Notes under the pieces: model-generated
Told to the model about the DNA's origin: nothing
Seen by the model: the letters and a program-made list of their open reading frames with translations, nothing else
The model's database searches: none
Source: JADKFD01 sp050250665
Lineage (GTDB): Bacteria; Pseudomonadota; Gammaproteobacteria; Xanthomonadales; SZUA-5
Reading direction: 5' to 3'
NCBI GenBank assembly: GCA_050250665.1
Contig: JBFWOF010000003.1
Span: forward strand, 1-64,000
Length of the DNA: 64,000 nucleotides
Translations under genes and position numbers: made by a program
Shown: one piece after another, positions 1 to 8,222 of the stretch
Layout: every line of letters begins with the position of its first letter
Position numbering within the stretch: the first letter of the stretch is position 1

Positions 1-78
1 GAATCAGAGACTTGCGATATGTTTCGCGATAGCGGACTCTGTCCGCGATCTTCAGGCGCACCGCGGACCTCACCCACT

Positions 79-344
79 GTAGGAGCGACCTCGCGTCGCG
101 ACCGCGGGGGTCACAGGTCGCCGGGATCATGCCGCAGCGTGCCTGCAGAATCTTGAACGCAGAGAACGCCGAGGGTCGCAGAGAACGCAGAGAGAAACTG
201 ATTCACAACCGCTTTGGCCGTTCTTCGCGTCCTTTCTGCTTTTCCTTCGCGTCCTTCGCGTCCCGTTTCTTGCGTGGATCGATCCGAGTGCATGGTTTTC
301 GCCGCGGACGGGGACCGGCGGTCGCGCCGCAAGGGCGCTCCTAC
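79..344. repeat. GTAG-type REP pair bracketing another repeat
   Basis: A palindromic arm beginning GTAGGAGCGACCTCGCG lies at 79 and the inverted arm ending GGGCGCTCCTAC ends at 344. Between them (about 156-288) sits one copy of the AACGCAGAGAACGC-type repeat. The same arms recur at 11269-11342 and 36565-36638. No protein-coding gene is visible in 1-371; the open frames there are repeat-derived. Confidence 0.6.
156..288 (+). repeat. AACGCAGAG-type dispersed repeat, copy 1
   Basis: Purine-rich AACGCAGAGAACGC runs are followed by pyrimidine-rich CCTTCGCGTCC runs, so the unit can fold on itself. A second copy in the opposite orientation is at about 14563-14690. It lies between two REP arms and shows no coding potential. 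Function unknown. Confidence 0.55.
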
Positions 345-371
345 CAGGCAAGGGCGTGGGCGGGTTCCGCC

Positions 372-1079
372 CTATTTGTAGCTCTGCAGCACGCTGGAAA
401 TGCGCTCGCCATCGGGTTCGGTCTGTTCCACCTTGACCGGCAGATAGCCCATGCTGGCGGCGTGCCAGCTGGTGGTCTTGCGGTCGGCATTTTCACGCAT
501 ACGCTCGACGCGAACGGCCTTGATGGTGCCTTTGGCGGTTTCCACTTCTTCCTCGCCGACGACCAGGAAGCGCCAGCTTTCGACCTTGCCCTTGCTGGCC
601 ACCGGCAGATCGAAGACCGAACCGGCATCGGTCTGGGTGGCCAGGCGCTCGGCGATGCCCAGCACCACGGCATGCTTGTCGAATACCGGTCGCACCAGTG
701 AGTAGTTCCAGGTCTTGTCGCCTTCACTCTCGGCGACGGCGCCATCAGCGCCGACCTTGAGCTGACGCTTGCGGTGACGACCGACCATATCCTGCTGGTA
801 GGAATAGCTCTGCGTGGTCAGTCCGCGCTCGGACTCGACCAGCTGCGAACGCTCCTCGATGCTGACACCGAGGAATCCGGCCAGACCTTTCTGGCCTTCG
901 GTGCGACTGACGAACAGCCACTGGCCCGGTGCCGGCGCCGACAACCGCATGTCCATGGTTCCCAGCGCCTTGTCATTGCGACTCACGGCGAAGCGCGCCT
1001 CGAAGGCCTCGAGTGCGCTGGCGCTGTTGCAGGCCGAGGCCAGCAACAAGGTCATTCCCAAAAATCTTGCGGACTTCAT
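372..1079 (-). CDS. DUF3108 family exported protein
   Basis: This 235-residue protein has an N-terminal export signal (residues 1-24, LLLASAC then SASALEAF) and a body matching the DUF3108 family of periplasmic proteins: an early F-A-V-S-R-N-D-K-A-L-G segment, a central Y-S-Y-Q-Q-D-M-V-G region, and a C-terminal stretch (P-V-K-V-E-Q-T-E-P-D-G) typical of the family. The biochemical role of DUF3108 is not established. The ATG at 1079 is preferred over an in-frame TTG two codons upstream. It is the last gene before the repeat-rich left edge. A Cys at the end of the hydrophobic run could make it a lipoprotein, but the lipobox is poor. Confidence 0.8.
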   Translation of the reverse strand: MKSARFLGMTLLLASACNSASALEAFEARFAVSRNDKALGTMDMRLSAPAPGQWLFVSRTEGQKGLAGFLGVSIEERSQLVESERGLTTQSYSYQQDMVGRHRKRQLKVGADGAVAESEGDKTWNYSLVRPVFDKHAVVLGIAERLATQTDAGSVFDLPVASKGKVESWRFLVVGEEEVETAKGTIKAVRVERMRENADRKTTSWHAASMGYLPVKVEQTEPDGERISSVLQSYK

Positions 1080-1157
1080 CAGCAATCATGTGCGTTTGGA
1101 CTTGGACGTGCATTCCAGCCCCTGACGCATGAATGCGCGCTTATCGGGGGTTTGGAG

Positions 1158-1284
1158 CGGTTGTCGGTTGTCGGTTGTCGGTTGTCGGTTGTCGGTTGTG
1201 GGTTGTGGGTTGTGGGTTGTGGGTTGTGGGTTGTTGGTTGTTGGTTGTTGGTTGTTGGTTGTTGGTTGTTGGTTGTGGGTTGGG
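1158..1284 (+). repeat. GGTTGTN heptamer tandem array, copy 1
   Basis: About 18 consecutive 7-bp units run from GGTTGTC through GGTTGTG to GGTTGTT variants. The units change type in blocks, as expected from slippage after point mutation. The 1080-1511 spacer otherwise contains the inverted repeat at 1332-1425 and no gene. Related arrays are at 6883-6940, 29119-29174 and 29585-29610. Confidence 0.9.
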
Positions 1285-1331
1285 GGTGCCAGAGGAAGCG
1301 GCGTACTTCAGAACCGAGATCGCGAGTGGTT

Positions 1332-1425
1332 GATGCGTCATTGCGAGCGTAGCGAAGCAATCCAGAAAGCACGGTCTCAGAAGCACTGGATTGCTTCGTC
1401 ACTGCGTTCCTCGCAATGACGCATC
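1332..1425. repeat. Dispersed inverted repeat family, copy 1
   Basis: Perfect outer arms GATGCGTCATTGCGA (1332-1346) and TCGCAATGACGCATC (1411-1425) flank inner arms GAAGCAATCCAG and CTGGATTGCTTC. Truncated relatives are at 29421-29491 and 36728-36800. Size and fold suit a REP or BIME-like or MITE-like non-coding element. Confidence 0.8.
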
Positions 1426-1511
1426 GACTACTCACGAAATGGGTTCACGGACAGCGTGGCGCAGAAATCCAGAAGCACGGCCGCAGCGCGGCGCCCTCCA
1501 CAGCGGTGCAA

Positions 1512-2192
1512 CTACAACTGCAGAGGCTCGCCAATCATTCGCCCATCCACCGCGATCTGATCGCCATCGAGGCGCACGCGGCGCTCGGCAAACAGCCGCA
1601 CAGCGGCGACCAGCAGCCGATGTTCCAGCGGCAACAGCCGTGTCGCCAGCGATTCCGGGGTGTCGCCGGGCAGGATCGGCAAGCGCGTCTGCATCAATAC
1701 CGGCCCGCCATCCAGCACCGGGGTCACGAAATGGACGCTGGCGCCGTGTTCACGCTCGCCGGCCTCGATGGCTCGGGCGTGGGTGTGCAGGCCCTGGAAC
1801 TTGGGCAACAGGGACGGATGGATATTGATCAGCCGACCGCGCCAGCGCTCCACGGTATGCGCCGTGAGCACGCGCATGAATCCGGCCAGAACAACCAGTT
1901 CGGCGCCACTGGCTGCGACCGCATCGAACAGGGCTGCCTCGAAGCTCGCCTTGTCCGGATAGCTCTTCGGGCTGAAGCTCGCCGTGGGAATGGCTGCCGC
2001 GGCGGCCCTGGCCAGACCCGGCGCATCGGCACGGTCGCCAAAGGCGCCGACCAGTGCGATCGGCAACCCCTGCCCTGCGGCCTCGATCAATGCCGCGAGA
2101 TTGCTGCCCCTCCCCGACAGCAGCACCGCAACGCGCAGATGCTCAGTCGATACGGACACGGGCGGCCTCGCCGGCGTGCTCGCTGACTTCAC
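1512..2192 (-). CDS. purN: Phosphoribosylglycinamide formyltransferase
   Basis: This enzyme transfers a formyl group from 10-formyl-THF to GAR, step three of de novo purine synthesis in the cytoplasm. The 226-residue sequence shows the GRGSN phosphate-binding loop near residue 27, the substrate segment with N-I-H-P-S-L-L-P (Asn-His catalytic pair), and the H-G-A-S-V-H-F-V-T-P-x-L-D-G-G-P segment with the catalytic Asp. It overlaps the end of purM by 50 bp on the same strand, so the two are surely co-transcribed, purM first. The first 18 residues before L-R-V-A-V-L are an extension relative to typical PurN, so a later start cannot be excluded. Confidence 0.95.
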   Translation of the reverse strand: MKSASTPARPPVSVSTEHLRVAVLLSGRGSNLAALIEAAGQGLPIALVGAFGDRADAPGLARAAAAAIPTASFSPKSYPDKASFEAALFDAVAASGAELVVLAGFMRVLTAHTVERWRGRLINIHPSLLPKFQGLHTHARAIEAGEREHGASVHFVTPVLDGGPVLMQTRLPILPGDTPESLATRLLPLEHRLLVAAVRLFAERRVRLDGDQIAVDGRMIGEPLQL

Positions 2193-3183
2193 CGATATCG
2201 TAAGCCGACAGACCCAGGGCTTGCAGGCGTTCGATCGCCGCAGACACGGATTCTGCGGGCAGGACCAGCACGAAGCCGATGCCGCAGTTGAAGGTGCGCC
2301 ACATCTCGCTGCGCGCCACCTGCCCGGCCTGCATCAGCCACTGAAAGATCGCTGGTTCCGGCCAGCGCGAGCTGTCGACCTGGATGCCCAGGCCCTCGGG
2401 GATCACGCGGATGATGTTCTCGGTCAAACCACCGCCGGTGATATGCGACATGGCAGCGATCGGCAGGTCGGCCAGCAGTGACAGCACCGGTTTGACATAG
2501 AGCTGGGTCGGCGCCATCAGGTGGTCAGCCAGCGGACGGCCCTCCAGATCGGCGTTCAGATCGGCGCCGGCGCGGGCCAGGATGCGCCGGATCAGCGAAT
2601 AGCCATTCGAGTGCGGTCCGGAACTGGCAATACCGACCAGCCGCTGACCGGCGCGCACGGCGCTGCCATCGAGCATCTTCGAGCGTTCGACCAGGCCCAC
2701 GCAGAAGCCGGCCAGATCATATTCGCCCGGCGGGTACATATCGGGCATCTCGGCGGTTTCACCGCCGACCAGGGCGCAGCCGGATTCCTCGCAACCTCGG
2801 GCGATGCCGGCCACCACGGATGCCGCCACCTCGACTTCCAGCTTGCCGGTGGCAAAGTAGTCAAGGAAGAAGATCGGCTCGGCGCCCTGCACCAGCACAT
2901 CATTGACGCACATCGCCACCAGATCGATGCCGATGGTGTCATGCCGGCCGAGTTGATGGGCCAGACGCAGCTTGGTGCCTACACCATCGGTGCCCGAGAC
3001 CATCACCGGTTCCTGGTAGCGCTCCAGCGGCACCCGCACCGAGGCCCCGAAACCGCCGACGCCGGCCAGCACTTCCGGGCGCATGGTGCGGCGCACGGCC
3101 GGCTTGATGCGCTCCACCAGCGTGTTGCCGGCATCGATATCGACCCCGGCATCGCGGTAGGTCAGGGGCTTGCTCTCGCTCAT
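2143..3183 (-). CDS. purM: Phosphoribosylformylglycinamidine cyclo-ligase
   Basis: AIR synthetase closes the imidazole ring in purine synthesis, using ATP. The protein has 346 residues, the usual length. The start M-S-E-S-K-P-L-T-Y-R-D-A-G-V-D at 3183 matches the family N-terminus; an upstream in-frame ATG would add 36 unrelated residues and is rejected. Signature segments seen are D-G-V-G-T-K-L, the N-D-V-L-V-Q-G-A-E-P stretch, and G-G-E-T-A-E-M-P-D-M-Y. It is transcribed divergently from the DUF2066 gene at 3327, a gammaproteobacterial arrangement, and overlaps purN downstream. Confidence 0.97.
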   Translation of the reverse strand: MSESKPLTYRDAGVDIDAGNTLVERIKPAVRRTMRPEVLAGVGGFGASVRVPLERYQEPVMVSGTDGVGTKLRLAHQLGRHDTIGIDLVAMCVNDVLVQGAEPIFFLDYFATGKLEVEVAASVVAGIARGCEESGCALVGGETAEMPDMYPPGEYDLAGFCVGLVERSKMLDGSAVRAGQRLVGIASSGPHSNGYSLIRRILARAGADLNADLEGRPLADHLMAPTQLYVKPVLSLLADLPIAAMSHITGGGLTENIIRVIPEGLGIQVDSSRWPEPAIFQWLMQAGQVARSEMWRTFNCGIGFVLVLPAESVSAAIERLQALGLSAYDIGEVSEHAGEAARVRID

Positions 3184-3326
3184 CGACTTGTACCATCTGC
3201 GTGAAGCCGCGAAGCATACGGGCATGGCTGCAGAAACCGAAGCAGGTCGTGGCCGGGGCAAACCTCGTCTGGAGACACCTGTGCCTGCCATACTTGGCGT
3301 ATCAGAACTTTGCGGTTGAGCTGTGC

Positions 3327-4337
3327 ATGCGCCGGATTTGGTTGATTGGATTGTTGCTGACCCTCATCGCGCCATTGGCTGCGTCCGATGTCTACACCGG
3401 AGAAGTGCCGGTTTCCGGGCAGGACGAAGCCGCCCGCAAGGTCGCCATGACCGAAGCCCTGAAACAGGTGCTGATCAAGGTCTCGGGTGATCCTTCGGCT
3501 GCGCAGCGGGCTGAGGTGCAGGCCGCCCTGGCCAACCCCGAGCCGCTGATCCAGGCTTTCTACTACCGGCAGGACGTCGACCGTTCGGGCCCGGTACCGG
3601 CGCTGAAGCTCTATTACGCCGCGAATTTCGAGCCACGCGCGATCAACAAGCTGGTCAGCTCCAGCGGTTTGGCGCGCTGGGCGCGCGAACGCCCGACGCT
3701 GATGGTCTGGGTGGTGGGCGATTCCGGGACCGACTTTCTCGGCAGCACCCAGCTGGCGCCATTGCTGCGCCGGGGCAGCGAGCGCGGCATCGAACTCAAG
3801 GCGGCGCTGATCGGTGGGGAAGACGCGCCCTCGGTGATCGATGTGGAACGCGGCAAGGTGGGCTCGCTGCGCAGTGTCGCCAGCCGCTTTGGCGCTCCCG
3901 GCGTGCTCGCCGGGCGTCTGTACGCGACCGCCGATGGCGTGGTCGCGCGCTTTGCCTACGGCGATGGCGAACGCGAGGAGAGTTTCGAGGTCCGTGGTCC
4001 AGATCAGGCCTCGGCCCTGCGCGCGGTGGCTGACGAAACCGCCAACCGATTGGCCGCGCGCTACGCCTTCGCCGCTGCTGACAGCACCCCCGCCCAGGTG
4101 TCGGCGGTGGTTCGTGGTCTGCGCTCGGCCAGTGACTTTGCCCGCGTCTACGCCTATCTGGAGTCACTGTCGGTCGTGCGGGAGATACACCTCAGCAGCG
4201 CCGCGGCCGACTCCATGAATCTGGATCTGACGGTTGCCGGTGGCCAGGAGCGACTGCGGCAGATCCTGCCGATGAGCGATCTGCTGAACGTGGCCGGAGA
4301 CAGCAGCGACGGCGCCGTCGTGCTCGATCTGCGCTGA
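3327..4337 (+). CDS. DUF2066 exported protein
   Basis: This 336-residue exported protein of the DUF2066 family has unknown activity. The chosen ATG at 3327 opens directly on a signal peptide (M-R-R-I-W-L-I-G-L-L-L-T-L-I-A-P-L-A-A-S). The mature part starts D-V-Y-T-G-E-V-P-V and carries the family segment A-L-K-Q-V-L-I-K-V-S-G-D. An in-frame ATG at 3201 would place 42 extra residues before the signal peptide and is rejected. DUF2066 genes typically sit between purM and the perM/hda genes in this group, as here; the next gene starts 13 bp downstream, suggesting an operon reaching hda. Confidence 0.88.
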   Translation: MRRIWLIGLLLTLIAPLAASDVYTGEVPVSGQDEAARKVAMTEALKQVLIKVSGDPSAAQRAEVQAALANPEPLIQAFYYRQDVDRSGPVPALKLYYAANFEPRAINKLVSSSGLARWARERPTLMVWVVGDSGTDFLGSTQLAPLLRRGSERGIELKAALIGGEDAPSVIDVERGKVGSLRSVASRFGAPGVLAGRLYATADGVVARFAYGDGEREESFEVRGPDQASALRAVADETANRLAARYAFAAADSTPAQVSAVVRGLRSASDFARVYAYLESLSVVREIHLSSAAADSMNLDLTVAGGQERLRQILPMSDLLNVAGDSSDGAVVLDLR

Positions 4338-4350
4338 ACGGACCCGGCGG

Positions 4351-4926
4351 ATGCCTGATCTCAGCCGCTCCAGATTGCGCCATCTGCCGAACGCGCTGTC
4401 GGTGCTGCGCCTGTTGATGGCGGTGCCGATCGCTTTGCTGGTGGTGTACGACGAGAGCGTGCTGGCGATGGCCTTGTTCATCACCGCCGGCGCCACCGAT
4501 GGCATCGATGGCTGGCTGGCCAAGCGCTATCACTGGCAATCGCAACTGGGCGGCTGGCTCGACCCGCTGGCCGACAAGGCGCTGGTGCTGTCGGTGTGCA
4601 TTGCGCTGACCGCGCACGGCGACCTGCCCTACTGGCTGCTGGGGCTGATTGCCATCCGCGATCTGGTGATCGTCAGCGGCGCCGTGGCTTTCCATTTCAA
4701 CTACGCGCCGCTGCATGCGGCGCCGACCATCGTCGGCAAGATCACCACCGCAGCGTTGCTCCTGCTGGTGGTACTGCTGCTGTGGCAGAACGTCCAGGCG
4801 CAGATACCGACCTGGCTGATCGAGACGCTGATCCTGGCCTGCGCCGGACTGCTGCTGGTCAGTGGCGTCGACTATGTGCGGCGCTGGAGTATCAAGGCGC
4901 GACGAATCGGGGATAGGCACCCATGA
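4351..4926 (+). CDS. CDP-alcohol phosphatidyltransferase family protein
   Basis: This integral membrane enzyme (191 residues) exchanges CMP on a CDP-lipid for an alcohol head group, as in phosphatidylglycerophosphate or cardiolipin synthesis. The catalytic motif is readable: D53-G54-x2-A57-K58-x8-G67-x3-D71-x3-D75, with Lys in place of the usual Arg at position 58. Several hydrophobic segments follow (about 75-95, 102-120, 129-148, 155-175). The exact substrate cannot be read from the sequence; PgsA-like or a paralogue are both possible. Its stop overlaps the start of the next gene by 4 bp, so the two are translationally coupled. Confidence 0.88.
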   Translation: MPDLSRSRLRHLPNALSVLRLLMAVPIALLVVYDESVLAMALFITAGATDGIDGWLAKRYHWQSQLGGWLDPLADKALVLSVCIALTAHGDLPYWLLGLIAIRDLVIVSGAVAFHFNYAPLHAAPTIVGKITTAALLLLVVLLLWQNVQAQIPTWLIETLILACAGLLLVSGVDYVRRWSIKARRIGDRHP

Positions 4927-6182
4927 CCATGACCCACCGCTGGCAACTGCTGGCCATCCTGTTCGGCATCGGCCTGCTGCTGTATCTGCTCGGGCCCGTC
5001 CTCACGCCCTTCGCGATGGCCGCCCTGCTGGCCTATCTGGGTGATCCGCTGGTCGACCGACTGCAGGCACGGGGACTCGGGCGCAGTGCGGCGGTGTCGA
5101 TCGTGTTCGCGGTCATGACCCTGCTATTACTGCTGTTGCCGCTGATCCTGATCCCGCTTCTGGAAGCCCAGATCAGCACGCTGGTGGAGAAACTGCCGCT
5201 GTACATCGGCTGGGTACGCGAACGCCTGATGCCCTTCCTGGTGGAGCATCTGGGCGTCGATCCGGAGCTGTTCAGCACCGACCAGATCGTGGCCATGCTG
5301 AAATCACACTGGCAGCAGGCTGGCGGCATCGCCGCCACGGTCATTGCCTCGGTGTCCAAATCCGGTCTGGCCATCATCGGCTGGATCATGAACCTGCTGT
5401 TGATTCCGGTGGTGAGTTTCTATTTCCTGCGCGACTGGGATCTGATGATCGAGCGCGTGCGCGAACTGCTGCCGCGTACGGTCGAAGCGCGCGTGGTCAA
5501 CATCGCCCGGCAATCGGACGAGGTGCTGAGCGCCTTCCTGCGCGGACAGATCGCGGTGATGCTGGCGCTGGGGCTGATCTACTCCTTCGGCTTGTGGCTG
5601 GCGGGGCTGAAACTGGCCTTCCTGATCGGCATGAGTGCCGGGCTGCTGAGCTTCGTGCCTTATCTGGGCAGCATCCTCGGCGTCGGCGGCGCCGTCATCG
5701 CGGCGCTGGTCGAGCATCGCGACCTCATCCACGTGGTCTACGTGCTGGCCGTCTTCGGTGTCGGCCAGACGCTGGAAGGCTTCGTGCTCACGCCCTGGCT
5801 GGTCGGTGACCGCATCGGCCTGCATCCGGTCGCGGTGATCTTCGCCATCCTCGCCGGCGGGCAACTGTTCGGTTTCATTGGCATCCTGCTGGCGCTGCCG
5901 GTCACGGCGGTGCTGATGGTGGTACTGCGCCACGTCCACGAGCAGTACGTGGCCAGCGGCCTCTATCGCGAAGGCGCAGGCCCGGCACCTGCGCTGGCTT
6001 CAGATTCGGCTTCAGATTCGGCTTCAGATTCGGCTTCAGATTCGGCTTCAGCTTCGGCTTCGGCTTCGGCTTCAGCCTCTGAACCGACACCGACACCCGC
6101 TCCAACTGCGACACCAGCTCCAACCGCCGCAGCCAAACCCAAGGCCGCACGGCGCAAACCGTCGAAACCCAAATCCAGATGA
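4923..6182 (+). CDS. AI-2E/PerM family transporter with SDSA-repeat tail
   Basis: This polytopic inner-membrane protein of 419 residues belongs to the PerM/AI-2E exporter family. It shows an N-terminal pair of hydrophobic segments, the long amphipathic middle, and the family C-terminal segment with G-Q-T-L-E-G-F-V-L-T-P. After about residue 352 comes a low-complexity tail: S-D-S-A units encoded by a 12-bp tandem repeat (about 5999-6070), then Pro/Thr/Ala-rich, then a Lys/Arg-rich end. The tail is absent from ordinary family members. The gene overlaps its upstream neighbour (ATGACC start in the previous stop) and its TGA overlaps the hda ATG. Substrate unknown. Confidence 0.87.
   Translation: MTMTHRWQLLAILFGIGLLLYLLGPVLTPFAMAALLAYLGDPLVDRLQARGLGRSAAVSIVFAVMTLLLLLLPLILIPLLEAQISTLVEKLPLYIGWVRERLMPFLVEHLGVDPELFSTDQIVAMLKSHWQQAGGIAATVIASVSKSGLAIIGWIMNLLLIPVVSFYFLRDWDLMIERVRELLPRTVEARVVNIARQSDEVLSAFLRGQIAVMLALGLIYSFGLWLAGLKLAFLIGMSAGLLSFVPYLGSILGVGGAVIAALVEHRDLIHVVYVLAVFGVGQTLEGFVLTPWLVGDRIGLHPVAVIFAILAGGQLFGFIGILLALPVTAVLMVVLRHVHEQYVASGLYREGAGPAPALASDSASDSASDSASDSASASASASASASEPTPTPAPTATPAPTAAAKPKAARRKPSKPKSR
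5999..6070 (+). repeat. 12-bp coding tandem repeat (Ser-Asp-Ser-Ala)
   Basis: Units of GCTTCAGATTCG are repeated, decaying to 6-bp GCTTCG units, inside the 3' end of the PerM-type gene. Units are multiples of three, so copy-number change alters tail length but not frame. Confidence 0.85.
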
Positions 6183-6856
6183 GTCAGATGCCATTGGCGC
6201 TCGGCGGGCTGGGCACGCCGGATTTCGACAGTTTCTGGGCCGGCAACGACGGGCTGCTGCTGGCCCGCCTGCGAGCCCTTGCCGACAGCCCGGGTTCTTC
6301 CCAGGTGCTGCTGGGCGGCGCCCGGTCGTCCGGCAAGACCCATCTGCTGATGGCCTGCTGCGATGCCGCGCGAGCGGCGGGTCACAGCGCCGTCTATCTG
6401 CCGCTGGCGCGATTGCAGTTGAGCTCACCGGGAGAGCCGCTGGATGCCGAACTGGTGGCCATTGATGATGTTGGACTGGCACTGGGCGAGCGCACTCTTG
6501 CGGAATGGCTGTTCGCCGAAATCAATCGCCAGCACGATCGCCAGCGGGCCCTGCTGCTGGCTCTGGGAAGCGAATCGGATGTGACAGCTTCTGTGTTGCC
6601 GGATCTGGCTTCGCGCCTGGCCCGATCGGAAATGCTGCGCATCGAGCGCCACGACGATGAAGCCCGCAAGGACATCCTGATGCACCGCGCCGGGCACGCC
6701 GGCATGCCGCTGGACGAGGCCGCCGCCGATTATCTGCTGCGACACCACAGCCGCGATCTGCGCACCCTGCTGCAGACCCTCGCCAATCTGGACCGCGAAG
6801 CCCTGGCCCGCAGCCGCCGCATCACCGTGCCGCTGCTGAAGGAAGTCTTGTCGTAG
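6179..6856 (+). CDS. hda: DnaA regulatory inactivator Hda
   Basis: Hda is an AAA+ DnaA paralogue that, with the DNA-loaded beta clamp, stimulates ATP hydrolysis by DnaA and resets initiation. The 225-residue length is normal. The N-terminal M-S-Q-M-P-L-A-L contains a clamp-binding-type segment; the P-loop is G-G-A-R-S-S-G-K-T near residue 47; the Walker B region is V-A-I-D-D-V. The C-terminal lid ends with the helices typical of DnaA domain III. ATGA overlap with the transporter gene gives translational coupling, and the gene closes the purM-divergent operon. Confidence 0.93.
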   Translation: MSQMPLALGGLGTPDFDSFWAGNDGLLLARLRALADSPGSSQVLLGGARSSGKTHLLMACCDAARAAGHSAVYLPLARLQLSSPGEPLDAELVAIDDVGLALGERTLAEWLFAEINRQHDRQRALLLALGSESDVTASVLPDLASRLARSEMLRIERHDDEARKDILMHRAGHAGMPLDEAAADYLLRHHSRDLRTLLQTLANLDREALARSRRITVPLLKEVLS

Positions 6857-6882
6857 GGCGGTCGCGGACAAAGTCCGCTCCC

Positions 6883-6940
6883 ACAACCGACAACCGACAA
6901 CCGACAACCGACAACCGACAACCAACAACCGGCAACCAAC
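6883..6940 (-). repeat. GGTTGTN heptamer array, copy 2
   Basis: The + strand shows CAACCGA units repeated about six times, then CAACCAA variants, i.e. the reverse complement of the array at 1158. It fills the convergent spacer between hda and pilU, next to a short palindrome GCGGACAAAGTCCGC (about 6863-6878). Confidence 0.88.
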
Positions 6941-6945
6941 CCAGC

Positions 6946-8070
6946 TCAGCGCTCGATCAGCTCCACGCCTTCCATGCCGGCCGACAGCGTATGGGCATCG
7001 CCGCCTTGAGCCAGCTTGATGCGCAGGCGCACTTCGTTGGCCGAATCGGCGTGGCGCAGCGCGTCTTCGTAGCTGATTTCGCCGGCCTGATAAAGCTCGA
7101 ACAGGCTTTGGTCGAAGGTGCGCATGCCAAGGTTGGTGGATTCCTTCATGACGTCCTTGAGCTTGTGCACCTCGCCCTGACGGATGTAGTCCTGCACCAG
7201 CGGCGTACCCAGCAGCACTTCCATGGCCACGCGACGGCCCTTGCCGTCCGGCGTCGGGATCAGCTGCTGGGCGACGATGCCCTTCAGATTCAGCGACAGA
7301 TCCATCAGCAGCTGCGGGCGACGGTCTTCCGGGAAGAAATGCAGGATGCGGTCAATGGCCTGGTTGGCGTTGTTCGCGTGCAGTGTGCACAGACACAGAT
7401 GGCCGGTTTCGGCGAAGGTGATGGCGTGATCCATGGTCTCGCGGGCGCGCACCTCACCGATCAGGATGACGTCCGGCGCCTGACGCAGCGTGTTCTTCAA
7501 TGCCAGTTCGAAGCTGTCGGTATCGATGCCCACTTCGCGCTGCGAAATGATGCAGCCCTCGTGCTTGTGCACGAATTCGATCGGGTCCTCGATGGTGATG
7601 ATATGACCGGTGGAATTCTGGTTGCGATAACCCAGCATCGCCGCCAGCGAGGTCGACTTACCGGTGCCGGTGGCGCCGACGAAGATGATCAGTCCACGCT
7701 TGGTCATGGCCAGCGTTTTCAGGATCGGCGGCAGGCTGAGCTCGTCCAGCGTAGGGATCTTGGTCTCGATGCGACGCAGCACCATGCCAACCTGATTGCG
7801 CTGGTAAAAACAGCTGACGCGGAAACGACCCACACCCTGCAGGCTGATCGCGAACTGGCACTCGTGGGTCTTTTCGAACTCCTCGCGTTGCGAGGGCGTC
7901 ATCACCGACAGCACCAGATCGCGACTTTGCTGCGGCGTCAGTGCCGCCTGCGTGATCGGGGCGATGCGGCCGTGCACCTTCATGGAGGGCGGCACACCGG
8001 CGGTGATGAACAGATCCGACGCCTTCTTGTGCACCATCAGTTTCAAGAAGGAATTGAAGTCGATACTCAT
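6946..8070 (-). CDS. pilU: Type IV pilus retraction ATPase PilU
   Basis: PilU is the accessory twitching motility ATPase that works with PilT at the inner-membrane base of the type IV pilus to depolymerise pilin. The 374-residue protein has the N-terminal PAS-like part, Walker A G132-A-T-G-T-G-K-S139, the Asp box around I-T-I-E-D-P-I-E-F-V-H, Walker B I-L-I-G-E-V-R and the His box with T-L-H-A-N-N. The substitutions relative to PilT (K-H-E-G-C-I-I-S-Q-R-E-V-G) and longer C-terminus mark it as PilU. It is the last gene of the pilT-unknown-pilU block; 152 bp separate it from the gene before. Confidence 0.94.
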   Translation of the reverse strand: MSIDFNSFLKLMVHKKASDLFITAGVPPSMKVHGRIAPITQAALTPQQSRDLVLSVMTPSQREEFEKTHECQFAISLQGVGRFRVSCFYQRNQVGMVLRRIETKIPTLDELSLPPILKTLAMTKRGLIIFVGATGTGKSTSLAAMLGYRNQNSTGHIITIEDPIEFVHKHEGCIISQREVGIDTDSFELALKNTLRQAPDVILIGEVRARETMDHAITFAETGHLCLCTLHANNANQAIDRILHFFPEDRRPQLLMDLSLNLKGIVAQQLIPTPDGKGRRVAMEVLLGTPLVQDYIRQGEVHKLKDVMKESTNLGMRTFDQSLFELYQAGEISYEDALRHADSANEVRLRIKLAQGGDAHTLSAGMEGVELIER

Positions 8071-8222
8071 CTCGTACCCTCCGCGAATTGGAGCGCATGC
8101 GGCCCCCGCCAGAGCTCAATTGTGCCTGAAGCTGTAATCGCTGTCTGCGGACGGGTATGCGACCCCTGCCCGTTTTTTTGCGCTCCGCCCGCGCGCGCTC
8201 GGGGCACCGACGGCAAAGACCC

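Noticed and set aside
1080..1435. Small ORFs across the heptamer array
   Set aside because: Products are Val-Gly-Cys-Leu or Thr-Asn-Gln repeats made purely by the tandem DNA.
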